A DNA stretch of 64,000 nucleotides from Notolepis coatsorum (GCA_963971535.1 OZ020592.1:55319632-55383631); one strand, 5' to 3'; counted from the stretch's first letter, positions 1 to 10,694 are shown. Made by a program: numbers and translations. The notes: a model not told the origin generated them from the letters alone.

Positions 1-916
1 GTTGATTGATGTTACATAGAGTCATTGAGCATCCTGATGGCCTGGGGATAGAAGCTCCTTCTGAGTCTCTCTGTACTGGCCATGAGACTCCGGTAACGCT
101 TGACTGACCGCAGCAGTGCAAAGAGGCAGTTGTTTGGGTGACTAGAGTCTTTGGCTATTCTCTTAGCCTTGGCCCTGCAATGCTTGGTGTAAATGTCCTG
201 GAGAGTGGGAAGCCTCCAATTGTGCGTTTGGCTGATCGGGCCACTCTAATAATAATAATGGATTGGATTTATATAGCGCTCTTCATGACACCCCAGTGAC
301 CCCAGAGCGCTTACAGAGTCCATTATTCGTTCATACACAGTCATACCGGTGGTGGTAAGCTACAATTGCAGCCAGAGCTGCCCTGAGGCAGACTCACGGA
401 AGCGTGGCGAATAATCATCGCCTACGGCCCCTCCGACCACCACCAACATTCATTCACATGCATACACATTCATACGAGGCAAGTAGGTTAAGTGTCTTGC
501 CCAAGGACACAACGGCAGTGAGATGGACATGGGCTTGAGCGGGATTCGAACCACCAACCCTTCGATCATTGGACGACCCGCTCTACCCCTGAGCCTCTCT
601 GCAGTCTGCTGCGGTTGTGTGCGGTGCTATTCCCAAACCAGGAGCTGATGTTACCAGTCAGGATGCTCTGTGCATGAGTAGAAGTTCTTAAGGATCTTCC
701 GACTCTTTGAACTTCTGACACTTTGAACTTCCTTAGGCGCCTAAGGAAGTAGAGGCGCTGCCGTGCCTTCTTTACTACACTGTCAATGTGTGTGGTCCAT
801 GTCAAGTCCTCAGATATGTGGACTCCGAGGTACTTGAAACTGTTCACTCTCACGACCAGTGCCCCGTAGATGCTGAGGGGCCTGTAGTCCCTGACCCCCG
901 ACCTCCTAAATTCCAC
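1..916 (-). mobile_element. 3' end of a non-LTR retrotransposon (RT C-terminal region), interrupted by a SINE
   Basis: Read on the minus strand, this encodes the end of a LINE reverse transcriptase. Around 840-720 it gives FKYLGVHISEDLTW followed by KKARQRLYFLRRLRKF, which is the thumb region typical of fish LINEs of the jockey/CR1/L2 group. After the inserted SINE the frame resumes and reaches the C-terminus, with RSLMASTERLRRSF and then a stop near position 25. The 5' part with the catalytic palm is absent. A frame disruption near 710-680 replaces the expected sequence after RKFKVS, so it is a dead copy. The clade is inferred from motif resemblance only. Confidence 0.8.
248..595 (-). mobile_element. 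tRNA-derived SINE inserted in the LINE
   Basis: On the minus strand the element starts with a tRNA-like head: GGCTCAGGGGTAGAGCGG resembles a pol III A box region, and GGTTCGAATCCC is a good B box. The body contains a conserved stretch on the theme of finishing with a (ATT)n tail at 248-260. Its 3' end (AGCGCTATATAAATCC) resembles L2-type LINE tails, suggesting mobilisation by such a LINE. The flanking LINE continues across the insertion, and the target duplication is short (about CTCT). Confidence 0.8.
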
Positions 917-1060
917 AATAATTTCTTTGGTTTTGCTTAAGTGAGTTTCATCACAACATTTGACTGCAATCTATGGCTTAATCTATCAATCTATCACAGA
1001 CAGACAGTGTGCCAGAGCTGTGATATCATTTTGCATATTACAACTCTAGGGAATACCCCA

Positions 1061-1107
1061 TCTGTGTGTGTGCGTGTGCGTGTGTGTGTGTGTGTGTCTG
1101 TCTGTCT
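1061..1107. repeat. (TG)n microsatellite with TC interruptions
   Basis: Imperfect TG/TC dinucleotide run with no associated gene. Confidence 0.9.
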
Positions 1108-1309
1108 GTGCCTAATGGTCCCGATATTAGGCAGGCTGGGTCATATTTATAGACCAGTGGTTAGCGGCGTGTGTGTGTATGTATGTCAGGTCTACATGTC
1201 CCCAGGAAGGTATCGATGACATACAGTAGTACTACCAGACACGTGCGTGAGTTCTTTTTACTGTGGTAGTCAGACACACTGCAGGTCTCCTGACCTACAC
1301 AGCCTGCAG

Positions 1310-1348
1310 CACCTCTCACTCTCTATCTCCCTCTCTGCCTCCTTCTCT

Positions 1349-1405
<57 letters not shown>

Positions 1406-1565
1406 ACTCACTCAGTCAGTCTCTCTCTCTCTCTGTTCATCCTTCTCTCAGTCTCTCTCTCTCGGTCTGTCTCTCTTTCTCTCTCTTCCTCCTTCTCTCA
1501 GTCTCTCTCTATCTCTCTCTCTTCCTCCTTCTCTCAGTCTCTCTTTATATCTCTCTCTTTGCCCC
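1310..1565. repeat. (TC)n microsatellite, imperfect
   Basis: Long CTCTCT tract with periodic CAGT and TTCC interruptions. The frames open through it encode only Ser/Leu-rich low complexity and are not genes. Confidence 0.9.
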
Positions 1566-1599
1566 CAGGCTGCCTGCCTCACTTCCTTCCTCCCCTAAG

Positions 1600-2691
1600 A
1601 GGACCAGGACCCCCCTCTCCACCTCCACCTCCTCTCCACAGAAGAATGGTCTCTTTCTTCGCAGCTGCTCTCCAGCCAAACCTTTGCCTCTGCCCAGCAG
1701 CCCTGGGCTAAACCCTAACCCATGCAACTGAGACAGGCCTTGAATAGCAGACCTAAATGAATTACCCGACGAGCATGAATTATTCCACATGGCACCTGAA
1801 CAGCAAAAAATACCGGAAGAATCAATTATGAATCAAAGATTAACTCAAACTCCTCCTGTGTGCCTAATATGGTTTTATTTTAGATTATTTCCTGGAATTT
1901 CCGCTCCATCAACGAGTACAATATGGAGATTGACATGAAAGATTTGGGGGGAGGGGGGTTATGTTTTGCTTTGTTGGTTTGGTTTGGAATATGAACGGTA
2001 CAGGATTCAGCCACAGTATTTTCCCAAAGTCTGTTGCCCAGGCCAGGCATCCAAAACCCAGAAGGTTCTCCTGCCTTCCAGAGGTCTGGCCAACTGTACA
2101 AGACAATACCTTTAAATCAAATCAAAAGGGAGGAAGGAGATGTATGGCCAAACAATACGTCGGTCAAGTCGCTGACAATCGTAAATACTTGGTAGTTGGT
2201 ACCATCAAACCTGAAAGACAAGACAGCCACACACAGGCTTCTCCTTGCGATCCGTATTAATGCAATGAAAATAAACAGTGTCAGCACTCGGCAGCACACT
2301 GGGCCTTGGCAGAGTTTCCACGGCATGGATTTATTTGTGGCGGTTGGCGGTCCAACACAATATCAAACGGGCCCAAATCAAATAGATTTTCCCAAGCTGA
2401 CATTACGTCTCATCTAACATGTATAAAGTTCTCCCCAACTGCGTATTAGTTTTGTGTATTGAACCGATTGCCATTGTTTTGGACTTGGAGCGTTCACCAG
2501 TAATTGCTGTGTGTAAATTAATTAACAGTGGGTAAATGAGAGCAAAATTCTTGATTCTCATGATGTTCTGGTCTGAGGAAAACAGATTTTCAAGATGAAT
2601 GTTGGATTATTATTTCTACAAGCTATTTCTAACACATTATCCATACACTGGCGCCAAGTATCGATATTTAAAAAATAATGAAATATAAAAT
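1600..2691. other. Sequence with no recognisable feature
   Basis: No recognised repeat, RNA gene or protein homology was seen here. Several short frames (for example 1961-2260 on the plus strand) have no familiar domain. Probably unique or very old repeat DNA. Confidence 0.5.
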
Positions 2692-3046
2692 TTAAAGGTC
2701 CCATGTTTTGCTATTCCTTTCACTATTTGGGCAATTTTACACAATTCCTGTGAGTCTATGGAACACATCTGTAAGTTTTTTATTTTTATTTTTTTAAATC
2801 ATTGTTTTGCATTTCTAATCAAGTACTCTAAAGCAAAATGTTTCCACTTCAAGATTTCAAGCTGTTTTGGGCTGGGCTCCGCCCATACTCGCAAAGCGCT
2901 TTGAGTGACAGTCACCCACAGTCTGTACTGGCAGACAAAGAGAGAAACATAGAGAGATAGAGAGGGAGACTAATTAATTTCACCGCGGGGGGCATAATCC
3001 CACAGGACAATGCATTGGTAATTGGCGATTTATAAGACAGGGGACC
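2692..3046. mobile_element. TTAA-flanked MITE, left part (right end at 9790-9794)
   Basis: The left end reads TTAAAGGTCCC. The right end, GGGGACC followed by TTTAA, is split by the Gypsy element, with its last bases at 9790-9794. The interior resembles the MITE at 55428-55851: both contain CACTATTTGGGCA, TTTACACAATTCCTGTG and TTTCTAATCAAGTACTC. The TTAA at each end suggests a piggyBac-type target, though a PIF/Harbinger-type 3-bp target cannot be excluded. The Gypsy insertion used the GGACC inside its right terminal repeat. Confidence 0.75.
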
Positions 3047-3185
3047 TGTGAGGATTGGTGCATTCCCTGCCACACGCTTCTTGGGGTGCTGTGATGATTG
3101 GTCCGTTGCCTAACGCACACTTCTAGGTCAAGTATCAATTACCATCACGCAGCTGTCATAGTTTGTGATTAGCACCCCAGAGGGC

Positions 3186-3193
3186 TTTATATA
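3186..3193 (+). promoter_or_regulatory. TATA-like box of LTR 1
   Basis: TTTATATA, about 140 bp into the LTR, in a context (GGGCTTTATATACCTGG) conserved in all three LTRs. The expected RNA start lies about 25-30 bp downstream. The role is inferred from sequence only. Confidence 0.6.
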
Positions 3194-3390
3194 CCTGGAC
3201 CTTCTTTCTATCGATGTCGGGTCGTTCTGGAATACAACTGCATTTGCCTGCTTTTTCCCCGTTGCTGTTCCTGGTCTACTTTCTCTCCAGGACCTTTCTG
3301 TGGAGAACCGTTGTTGAGAACATTGTTCCCCGTTTGGAGCTGCGCCTCGTTTTCCCGTTTTACGCGTTGCGCTTGGGTGAGTGGAACCAA

Positions 3391-3610
3391 ACCCCTCTGG
3401 ATTATTCTGATTGTGTGTTTTAGAAGAGACACTGAAGATTTCGTTACCCCTCTGGATTATTCTGATTGTGTGTTTTAGAAGAGACACTGAAGATTTCGTT
3501 ACCCCTCTGGATTATTCTGATTGTGTGTTTTAGAAGAGACACTGAAGATTTCGTTACCCCTCTGGATTATTCTGATTGTGTGTTTTAGAAGAGACACTGA
3601 AGATTTCGTT
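3391..3610 (+). repeat. 55-bp tandem repeat inside LTR 1 (4 copies)
   Basis: Units start ACCCCTCTGGATTATTCTG and end GAAGATTTCGTT. LTR2 has five units (6337-6611). LTR3 has about 3.7 (9346-9547), the first lacking 2 bp and the last truncated by a deletion. Confidence 0.95.
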
Positions 3611-4020
3611 TTGTTTGCACTGACTCAGCTAATTGTGTGTTGTGGGGAACACTGAAGACTGTCACTGTCAATTGGTTCTGGACACAGCTAAGGGAGGAGG
3701 GAACCACACTGCCTCTGTGTTTCGTTGGACTGTTTCTGATACCTCTCTCTCTCTCCGTTTTCCACCTTGAGTAAAAGCTGGGAGTATCTGCAGAGCCGCT
3801 ACAACGTCACATGCCATTTCCCCACCGCTATCACTAGGAGGATTCTGCAGAGCGGCAGATGACTCTGCCGAAGGCAGTCTCCCTGTTTGTTTGATAATTG
3901 TACTTTACCCTTTTTTTGACTCTGTAAATAAATAAGCCCTAGTATTTGGCTAACTCTGAACTACCTGTCTGTGCCGTTGCGTTTGAGGTCGGTTACAAAC
4001 CACAACATTACGACTCGACC

Positions 4021-5550
4021 ATGACGACCTCAGCCGACACGGACAGTGTCAGGGCAGCGTTGGCGGTCCAGATCGAGTTGGTCAACGACCACACCCAACA
4101 GTTGGGTGCGGCTGCGGCTGCTTTACAGGACCTCCGGGCCGAGGTCCAGCTTATTCTGGATGCCATTGACACTCTGGCCACCCAGCAGACTACCCAGGGG
4201 TATCAGTAGGCTGTTGTTCTGCACCAGCTTCAGGCTCTCAGTACAGCATTAAACACTCTGCTTTTAACCCCACCTGTCCCAGGAGTCTCAGCCAGCTCTC
4301 CACCCGCGGCAGACCTTGCACCTCGGGAGCCCCGTCTCTCCGAACCACGTCTGTTCGAGGGTAACTTCGAGGATTGTGCCACATTCATCATGCAGTGTGA
4401 GTTGGTCTTCCTTCATCAACCCAGCCGTTTTTCGTCAGAGGGATCCCGAGTAGCCTACATGACTAACCTGCTCACAGGCCGAGCAGCACAGTGGGTTACT
4501 GCCTCCTGGGCAATGGGGGCTGATTTCTGTTTTTCCTACCCAGACTTCGTGGCAGAGCTCCGCAGGGTTTTCCACCACCCAGCCCGTGGCCAGGACCCAG
4601 GAGCTCGGTTGGGCACCTTCCGGCAGGACAGTGGCAGTGTCAGAGACTACGCGCTGGAGTTCAGACTGGCCGCAACGGAGAGCGGTTGGAACGATCAATC
4701 GCTTCGTCTCACCTTCCTGAGGGGGCTCAACGACGCAGTAAGGGACCAGCTCGCGACCCAAGAGGAGCCCGATTCTCGAGGGCCTGATCAGCTTCGCTAT
4801 CCGCATCGACGGACGCCTCCAGGAGAGAAGGCGTGAGCGAGCACGACTGGGACCCCCAGACGTACCCCCCAAGTACCACGACCTCGAGGAGGTTTTCAGT
4901 AAGTCCCGGGCTCAGGCCCTTCCGCCTCACCGGCCTTACGACTGTGCCATCGACCTCCGCTCGGGGGCTTCCCTTCCCGGCAGCCGCCTCTACAGTGCTG
5001 ACCGTCCTGCCCCCTCCGTGACTGGTGGGGTTTTTCCCTCCCGAGCTGTGACCGAGGAGGAACCCATGCAGCTGGGACGCACCCGCCTTAGCCCGGCCGA
5101 ACGGGAGTCCAGGCTCAGGTCCGGCCTTTGCCTCTACTGCGGCCGGGATGGACACCGTGTCTCCAATTGCCCTACCCGGCCAAGAAGACCAGGCTCGCCG
5201 GGACCCCGGGAGATCCTGGAGAGCCGTTTTTCCTGTTCCCCCACCCGTGCACCACCTAACCGTCTGACGAACGTCACCCTAGCCTGGGCGGACCAGCGGG
5301 CGACGGTGGGTGCACTCATTGACTCTGGTGCTGATGGGAGTTTCCTGGACGTTGAGTTTGCCACCCGGGCCAACATTCCACTTGAGGACCTCGAGAGGCC
5401 CTTGGAGGTCTTCGCGCTGGATCATCGCCGCCTGGCTGACATCACTCAACGCACCTGTCCAGTCCTTCTCACCATTGCTGGTAACCACGTTGAGAGGCTC
5501 CAGTTTTTCATCACCAGCTCTCCTCTTGTCCCTGTATGCCGTGACAATTA
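4021..5550 (+). pseudogene. gag-protease reading frame, internal copy 1 (broken)
   Basis: Starts MTTSADTDSVRAAL after the LTR. A TAG at 4207-4209 interrupts it, and the same stop occurs in copy 2. The frame then resumes through a capsid-like segment (AQWVTASWAMGADFCF, FVAELRRVFHHP, LRLTFLRGLND). A 2-bp loss at about 4775 relative to copy 2 shifts the frame. Downstream are a displaced pre-RT segment of pol (4860-4996), a CCHC zinc knuckle ([14 protein letters not shown], 5129-5170) and an aspartic protease with [12 protein letters not shown] near 5310-5345. The product would package RNA and mature Gag. It is non-functional as it stands. Confidence 0.88.
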
Positions 5551-5580
5551 AAACTCTTGACTTGACTTGACTTGACTGTA
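5537..5580 (+). mobile_element. Micro-insertion of a LINE-like 3' tail in the protease
   Basis: 39 bp ending in CTTGA repeats, bounded by CTGTA at 5532-5536 and again at 5576-5580. The protease sense resumes afterwards as VVLGRPWLALHEP. This fits a severely 5'-truncated non-LTR insertion. Copy 2 has the same insertion (8540-8573) with one CTTGA unit fewer, so it predates duplication of the internal region. It introduces an in-frame TAA. Confidence 0.7.
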
Positions 5581-5992
5581 GTCCTGGGCAGGCCTTGGCT
5601 CGCGCTGCATGAGCCCCACATCGCCTGGTCCTCTGGCACCATCAGGGGGTGGAGCCCCTCCTGTCATGCCCAGTGTCTTCAGGCGGCGTCCAGTCCTTCG
5701 CCCCCCGGGGTTCCCCTTGTGTCCCTGTCTCTAGCCCCCTCTCCGGGCCTCTGTCTCCGTCTCCGGCCTCCCTCGCCGGTTCCCTGTCCCTTTCTCCGGC
5801 CCCCCTCACCGGGTCCCTGTCCCCGTCTCCAGCCTCCCTCACCGGTCCTCTGTCCCCGTCTCCGGTCCCCCTCTCCGGGCCCCTGTCTCTGTCCCCCTCT
5901 CCAGTGCCCCTGATCGCCGGCTTCCTTCGGTCCCATCCGAGCAGGCCGGGGCAGAGTGGGTCGCCGGGTGGCTCCCGTGGAGGGGGGGGTAC
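5581..5992 (+). pseudogene. Protease end and Ser/Pro-rich 3' region, copy 1
   Basis: The protease C-terminal motif (VLGRPWLALHEPHIAWSSG) runs directly into a 33-bp (11-residue) tandem repeat of the type LSPSPASLTGP, then a short pol-end-like segment. A purine tract GGAGGGGGGGG lies at about 5979-5989, just before LTR2, and is a plausible polypurine tract for plus-strand priming. The pol catalytic domains expected between protease and this region are wholly absent. Confidence 0.75.
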
Positions 5993-7008
5993 TGTGAGGA
6001 TTGGTGCATTCCCCGCCACACGCTTCTTGGGGTGCTGTGATGATTGGTCCGTTGCCTAACGCACACTTCTAGGTCAAGTATCAATTACCATCACGCAGCT
6101 GTCATAGTTTGTGATTAGCACCCCAGAGGGCTTTATATACCTGGACCTTCTTTCTATCGATGTCGGGTCGTTCTGGAATACAACTGCATTTGCCTGCTTT
6201 TTCCCCGTTGCTGTTCCTGGTCTACTTTCTCTCCAGGACCTTTCTGTGGAGAACCGCTGTTGAGAACCTTGTTCCCCGTTTGGAGCTGCGCCTCGTTTTC
6301 CCGCTTTACGCGTTGCGCTTGGGTGAGTGGAACCAAACCCCTCTGGATTATTCTGATTGTGTGTTTTAGAAGAGACACTGAAGATTTCGTTACCCCTCTG
6401 GATTATTCTGATTGTGTGTTTTAGAAGAGACACTGAAGATTTCGTTACCCCTCTGGATTATTCTGATTGTGTGTTTTAGAAGAGACACTGAAGATTTCGT
6501 TACCCCTCTGGATTATTCTGATTGTGTGTTTTAGAAGAGACACTGAAGATTTCGTTACCCCTCTGGATTATTCTGATTGTGTGTTTTAGAAGAGACACTG
6601 AAGATTTCGTTTTGTTTGCACTGACTCAGCTAATTGTGTGTTGTGGGGAACACTGAAGACTGTCACTGTCAATTGGTTCTGGACACAGCTAAGGGAGGAG
6701 GGAACCACACTGCCTCTGTGTTTCGTTGGACTGTTTCTGATACCTCTCTCTCTCTCCGTTTTCCACCTTGAGTAAAAGCTGGGAGTATCTGCAGAGCCGC
6801 TACAACGTCACATGCCATTTCCCCACCGCTATCACTAGGAGGATTCTGCAGAGCGGCAGATGACTCTGCCGAAGGCAGTCTCCCTGTTTGTTTGATAATT
6901 GTACTTTACCCTTTTTTTGACTCTGTAAATAAATAAGCCCTAGTATTTCGCTAACTCTGAACTACCTGTCTGTGCCGTTGCGTTTGAGGTCGGTTACAAA
7001 CCACAACA
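5993..7008 (+). repeat. LTR 2 (central LTR)
   Basis: 1016 bp with five 55-bp units (6337-6611), the same TATA-like box and polyadenylation signal as LTR1, and no target duplication of its own. It is shared by the two internal regions. Confidence 0.92.
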
Positions 7009-7021
7009 TTACGACCCGACC

Positions 7022-8554
7022 ATGACGACCTCAGCCGACACGGACAGGGTCAGGGCAGCGTTGGCGGTCCAGATCGAGTTGGTCAACGACCACACCCAAC
7101 AGTTGGGTGCGGCTGCGGCTGCTTTACAGGACCTCCGGGCCGAGGTCCAGCTTATTCTGGATGCCATTGACACTCTGGCCACCCAGCAGACTACCCAGGG
7201 GTATCAGTAGGCTGTTGTTCTGCACCAGCTTCAGGCTCTCAGTACAGCATTAAACACTCTGCTTTTAACCCCACCTGTCCCAGGAGTCTCAGCCAGCTCT
7301 CCACCCGCGGCAGACCTTGCACCTCGGGAGCCCCGTCTCTCCGAACCACGTCTGTTCGAGGGTAACTTCGAGGATTGTGCCACATTCATCATGCAGTGTG
7401 AGTTGGTCTTCCTTCATCAACCCAGCCGTTTTTCGTCAGAGGGATCCTGAGTAGCCTACATGACTAACCTGCTCACGGGCCGAGCAGCACAGTGGGTTAC
7501 TGCCTCCTGGGCAATGGGGGCTGATTTCTGTTTTTCCTACCCAGACTTCGTGGCAGAGCTCCGCAGGGTTTTCCACCACCCAGCCTGTGGCCAGGACCCA
7601 GGAGCTCGGTTGGGCACCTTCCGGCAGGACAGTGGCAGTGTCAGAGACTACGCGCTGGAGTTCAGACTGGCCGCAACGGAGAGCGGTTGGAACGATCAAT
7701 CGCTTCGTCTCACCTTCCTGAGGGGGCTCAACGACGCAGTAAGGGACCAGCTCGCGACCCAAGAGGAGCCCGATTCTCTCGAGGGCCTGATCAGCTTCGC
7801 TATCCGCATCGACGGACGCCTCCAGGAGAGAAGGCGTGAGCGAGCACGACTGGGACCCCCAGACGTACCCCCCAAGTACCACGACCTCGAGGAGGTTTTC
7901 AGTAAGTCCCGGGCTCAGGCCCTTCCGCCTCACCGGCCTTACGACTGTGCCATCGACCTCCGCTCGGGGGCTTCCCTTCCCAGCAGCCGCCTCTACAGTG
8001 CTGACCGTCCTGCCCCCTCCGTGACTGGTGGGGTTTTTCCCTCCCAAGCTGTGACCGAGGAGGAACCCATGCAGCTGGGACGCACCCGCCTTAGCCCGGC
8101 CGAACGGGAGTCCAGGCTCAGGTCCGGCCTTTGCCTCTACTGCGGCCGGGATGGACACCGTGTCTCCAATTGCCCTACCCGGCCAAGAAGACCAGGCTCG
8201 CCGGGACCCCGGGAGATCCTGGTGAGCCGTTTTTCCTGTTCCCCCACCCGTGCACCACCTAACCGTCTGACGAATGTCACCCTAGCCTGGGCGGACCAGC
8301 GGGCGACGGTGGGTGCACTCATTGACTCTGGTGCTGATGGGAGTTTCCTGGATGTTGAGTTTGCCACCCGGGCCAACATTCCACTTGAGGACCTCGAGAG
8401 GCCCTTGGAGGTCTTCGCGCTGGATCATCGCCGCCTGGCTGACATCACTCAACGCACCTGTCCAGTCCTTCTCACCATTGCTGGTAACCACGTTGAGAGG
8501 CTCCAGTTTTTCATCACCAGCTCTTTTCTTGTCCCTGTATGCCGTGACAATTAA
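7022..8554 (+). pseudogene. gag-protease reading frame, internal copy 2 (two stops, then open)
   Basis: Starts MTTSADTDRVRAAL. It has the shared TAG at 7208-7210 and a private TGA at 7448-7450, where copy 1 has CGA. From 7460 it is open for 364 codons: capsid-like region, then [19 protein letters not shown] to SSRLYS (7862-7999), then CCHC knuckle (8132-8173), then protease with DSGADGSFL. The inserted segment resembles the pre-RT start of Gypsy pol and lies in frame inside gag. This copy lacks the 2-bp loss of copy 1, so the two copies carry different lesions. Confidence 0.88.
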
Positions 8555-8578
8555 AACTCTTGACTTGACTTGACTGTA

Positions 8579-9001
8579 GTCCTGGGCAGGCCTTGGCTCG
8601 CGCTGCATGAGCCCCACATCGCCTGGTCCTCTGGCACCATCAGGGGGTGGAGCCCCTCCTGTCATGCCCAGTGTCTTCAGGCGGCGTCCAGTCCTTCGCC
8701 CCGGGGTTCCCCTTGTGTCCCTGTCTCTAGCCCCCTCTCCGGGCCTCTGTCTCCGTCTCCGGCCTCCTTCGCCGGTTCCCTGTCCCTTTCTCCGGCCCCC
8801 CTCACCGGGTCCCTGTCCCCGTCTCCAGCCTCCCTCACCGGTCCTCTGTCCCCGTCTCCGGTCCCCCTCTCCGGGCCCCCTCTCCGGGCCCCTGTCTCTG
8901 TCCCCCTCTCCAGTGCCCCTGATCGCCGGCTTCCTTCGGTCCCATCCGAGCAGGCCGGGGCCGAGTGGGTCGCCGGGTGGCTCCCGTGGAGGGGGGGGTA
9001 C
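8579..9001 (+). pseudogene. Protease end and Ser/Pro-rich 3' region, copy 2
   Basis: Same organisation as copy 1. It carries one extra partial unit (CCCTCTCCGGGCC repeated) and a 3-bp shorter C-run near 8700. It ends in a purine-rich tract directly before LTR3. No RT, RNase H or integrase sequence is present. Confidence 0.75.
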
Positions 9002-9784
9002 TGTGAGGATTGGTGCATTCCCCGCCACACGCTTCTTGGGGTGCTGTGATGATTGGTCTGTTGCCTAACGCACACTTCTAGGTCAAGTATCAATTACCAT
9101 CACGCAGCTGTCATAGTTTGTGATTAGCACCCCAGAGGGCTTTATATACCTGGACCTTCTTTCTATCGATGTCGGGTCGTTCTGGAATACAACTGCATTT
9201 GCCTGCTTTTTCCCCGTTGCTGTTCCTGGTCTACTTTCTCTCCAGGACCTTTCTGTGGAGAACCGCTGTTGAGAACCTTGTTCCCCGTTTGGAGCTGCGC
9301 CTCGTTTTCCCGCTTTACGCGTTGCGCTTGGGTGAGTGGAACCAAACCCCTCTGGATTATTCTGATTGTGTTTTAGAAGAGACACTGAAGATTTCGTTAC
9401 CCCTCTGGATTATTCTGATTGTGTGTTTTAGAAGAGACACTGAAGATTTCGTTACCCCTCTGGATTATTCTGATTGTGTGTTTTAGAAGAGACACTGAAG
9501 ATTTCGTTACCCCTCTGGATTATTCTGATTGTGTGTTTTAGAAGAGAGTAAAAGCTGGGAGTATCTGCAGAGCCGCTACAACGTCACATGCCATTTCCCC
9601 ACCGCTATCACCAGGAGGATTCTGCAGAGCGGCAGATGACTCTGCCGAAGGCAGTCTCCCTGTTTGTTTGATAATTGTACTTTACCCTTTTTTTGACTCT
9701 GTAAATAAATACGCCCTAGTATTTGGCTAACTCTGAACTACCTGTCTGTGCCGTTGCGTTTGAGGTCGGTTACAAACCACAACA
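9002..9784 (+). repeat. LTR 3 (3' LTR) with internal deletion
   Basis: 783 bp. It lacks about 180 bp between GAAGAGA and GTAAAAGC that LTR1 and LTR2 keep, consistent with a deletion at short homology. It is followed by the target duplication GGACC (9785-9789). Confidence 0.9.
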
Positions 9785-9802
9785 GGACCTTTAACTATTA
9801 AT

Positions 9803-10694
9803 TAGGGCTGTCAGTTTATCGCGTTAATTAGATTAATTAATTACACAGCAAATGATCGCGTTATGAAAATCAACTCAAAAAGAATATATAAATAAAAATC
9901 TTTTTTTTTATTATTATTATTATTATTTTTATTAAATTTCTTTAATCTCATTCATTCCATAAGTTTTGCCTTTGAGACCCAATGGTTCTTGAGCCGTAAC
10001 GGCACATGGGGCAGGAGCCTATCTCCTGTTTCCATAGCGTGAGGCAGCTTGATGTACAAGTACACCCCTTGGACATGACGCTAGTATGTCGCAAGGACTT
10101 CCGCCCCAAACCAACCCTTGATGCTGAGTGTCAAGCAGGGAGGCTATGGGTACCATTTTTAAATATAGTCTTTGGTATGACTCTGCCGGGGCTTGAACTC
10201 CCAGCCTCCCGAACTCAGGGCGGACACTCTACCCACGAGGCCACTGAGCCGGTTCAGTTCCATAAGCACGTAGAATAAACATTTACAGACCTTTTTTTTT
10301 TTGGTCCATTTGCATGTTCTTGGGATCTGATTCTAGGGACATCTATGGATCTCAGGGAATGTACTGTATTCCCAGTGTCAGAAATACTGTCTGTGTCTGT
10401 TACTAGGCTTGAGTAAATTGTAACGAACCAAATGAGAATAGCAATTCAATAATTTTTTTTTTTACTGAATAACACCATGCTAAAATTGACCAGAATCTAA
10501 GCAAATGAATAAAGGGAAGATGATTAAACAGAAGGTTTTGTAGATACAGTACTGAATTCTGCCATCCGGACACATGCAATTTGAAATATCAGGCCTAAAA
10601 TGGTTATGCGATTAAAATGCGATTAATTAGATTAATTAATTACAAATCCTGAAAATGAATTAGATAAACTTTTTTTAATCGCCTGACAGCACTA
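9803..10694. mobile_element. hAT non-autonomous element, family A copy 1
   Basis: Ends TAGGGCTGTCAG and CTGACAGCACTA, with 8-bp duplication CTATTAAT at 9795-9802 and 10695-10702. Subterminal sequence rich in TTAATTAGATTAATTAATTA is shared with 27999-28582 and 33526-35520. No transposase remains. It is interrupted by a SINE and lies directly beside the MITE end at 9794. Confidence 0.92.
9964..10257 (-). mobile_element. tRNA-derived SINE inside hAT copy 1
   Basis: On the minus strand the head CCGGCTCAGTGGCCTCGTGG and AGTTCAAGCCCC resemble tRNA A and B boxes, and the body matches a SINE common in fish (ACCAAAGACTATA, CCTCCCTGCTTGACACTCAG). The duplication TTCCATAAG flanks it (9955-9963, 10258-10266). 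The hAT relative at 27999-28582 shows the uninterrupted site (antisense), which confirms the boundaries. Confidence 0.9.

Larger units (their letters stand above)
3047..4007 (+). repeat. LTR 1 (5' LTR) of the Gypsy-type element
   Basis: 961 bp, TG...CA. It contains a TATA-like box at 3186-3193, four 55-bp tandem repeats at 3391-3610, and an AATAAA at 3927-3932 followed by AATAAG. It differs from LTR2 and LTR3 by shared substitutions near 3309-3360, so LTR2 and LTR3 are the closer pair. The sequence upstream is the MITE target GGACC. Confidence 0.92.
3047..9784 (+). mobile_element. Gypsy-type retroelement, LTR-internal-LTR-internal-LTR, lacking pol
   Basis: Three LTRs (3047-4007, 5993-7008, 9002-9784) start TGTGAGGATTGG and end CCACAACA, separated by two near-identical internal regions. 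A single 5-bp target duplication, GGACC, flanks the whole array (3042-3046 and 9785-9789). It therefore arose from one insertion followed by LTR-LTR unequal recombination or an equivalent event, not from two insertions. Each internal region encodes gag with a CCHC knuckle and an aspartic protease, then passes directly into a Ser/Pro-rich 3' segment. Reverse transcriptase, RNase H and integrase are missing, so any movement would need proteins from a complete relative. I did not recognise a conventional tRNA primer site after the LTR. Confidence 0.9.

Noticed and set aside
3047-9784. An endogenous retrovirus with envelope
   Set aside because: Only gag and protease are present. No envelope, RT or integrase sequence was found, and the motifs fit a Gypsy-type retrotransposon.
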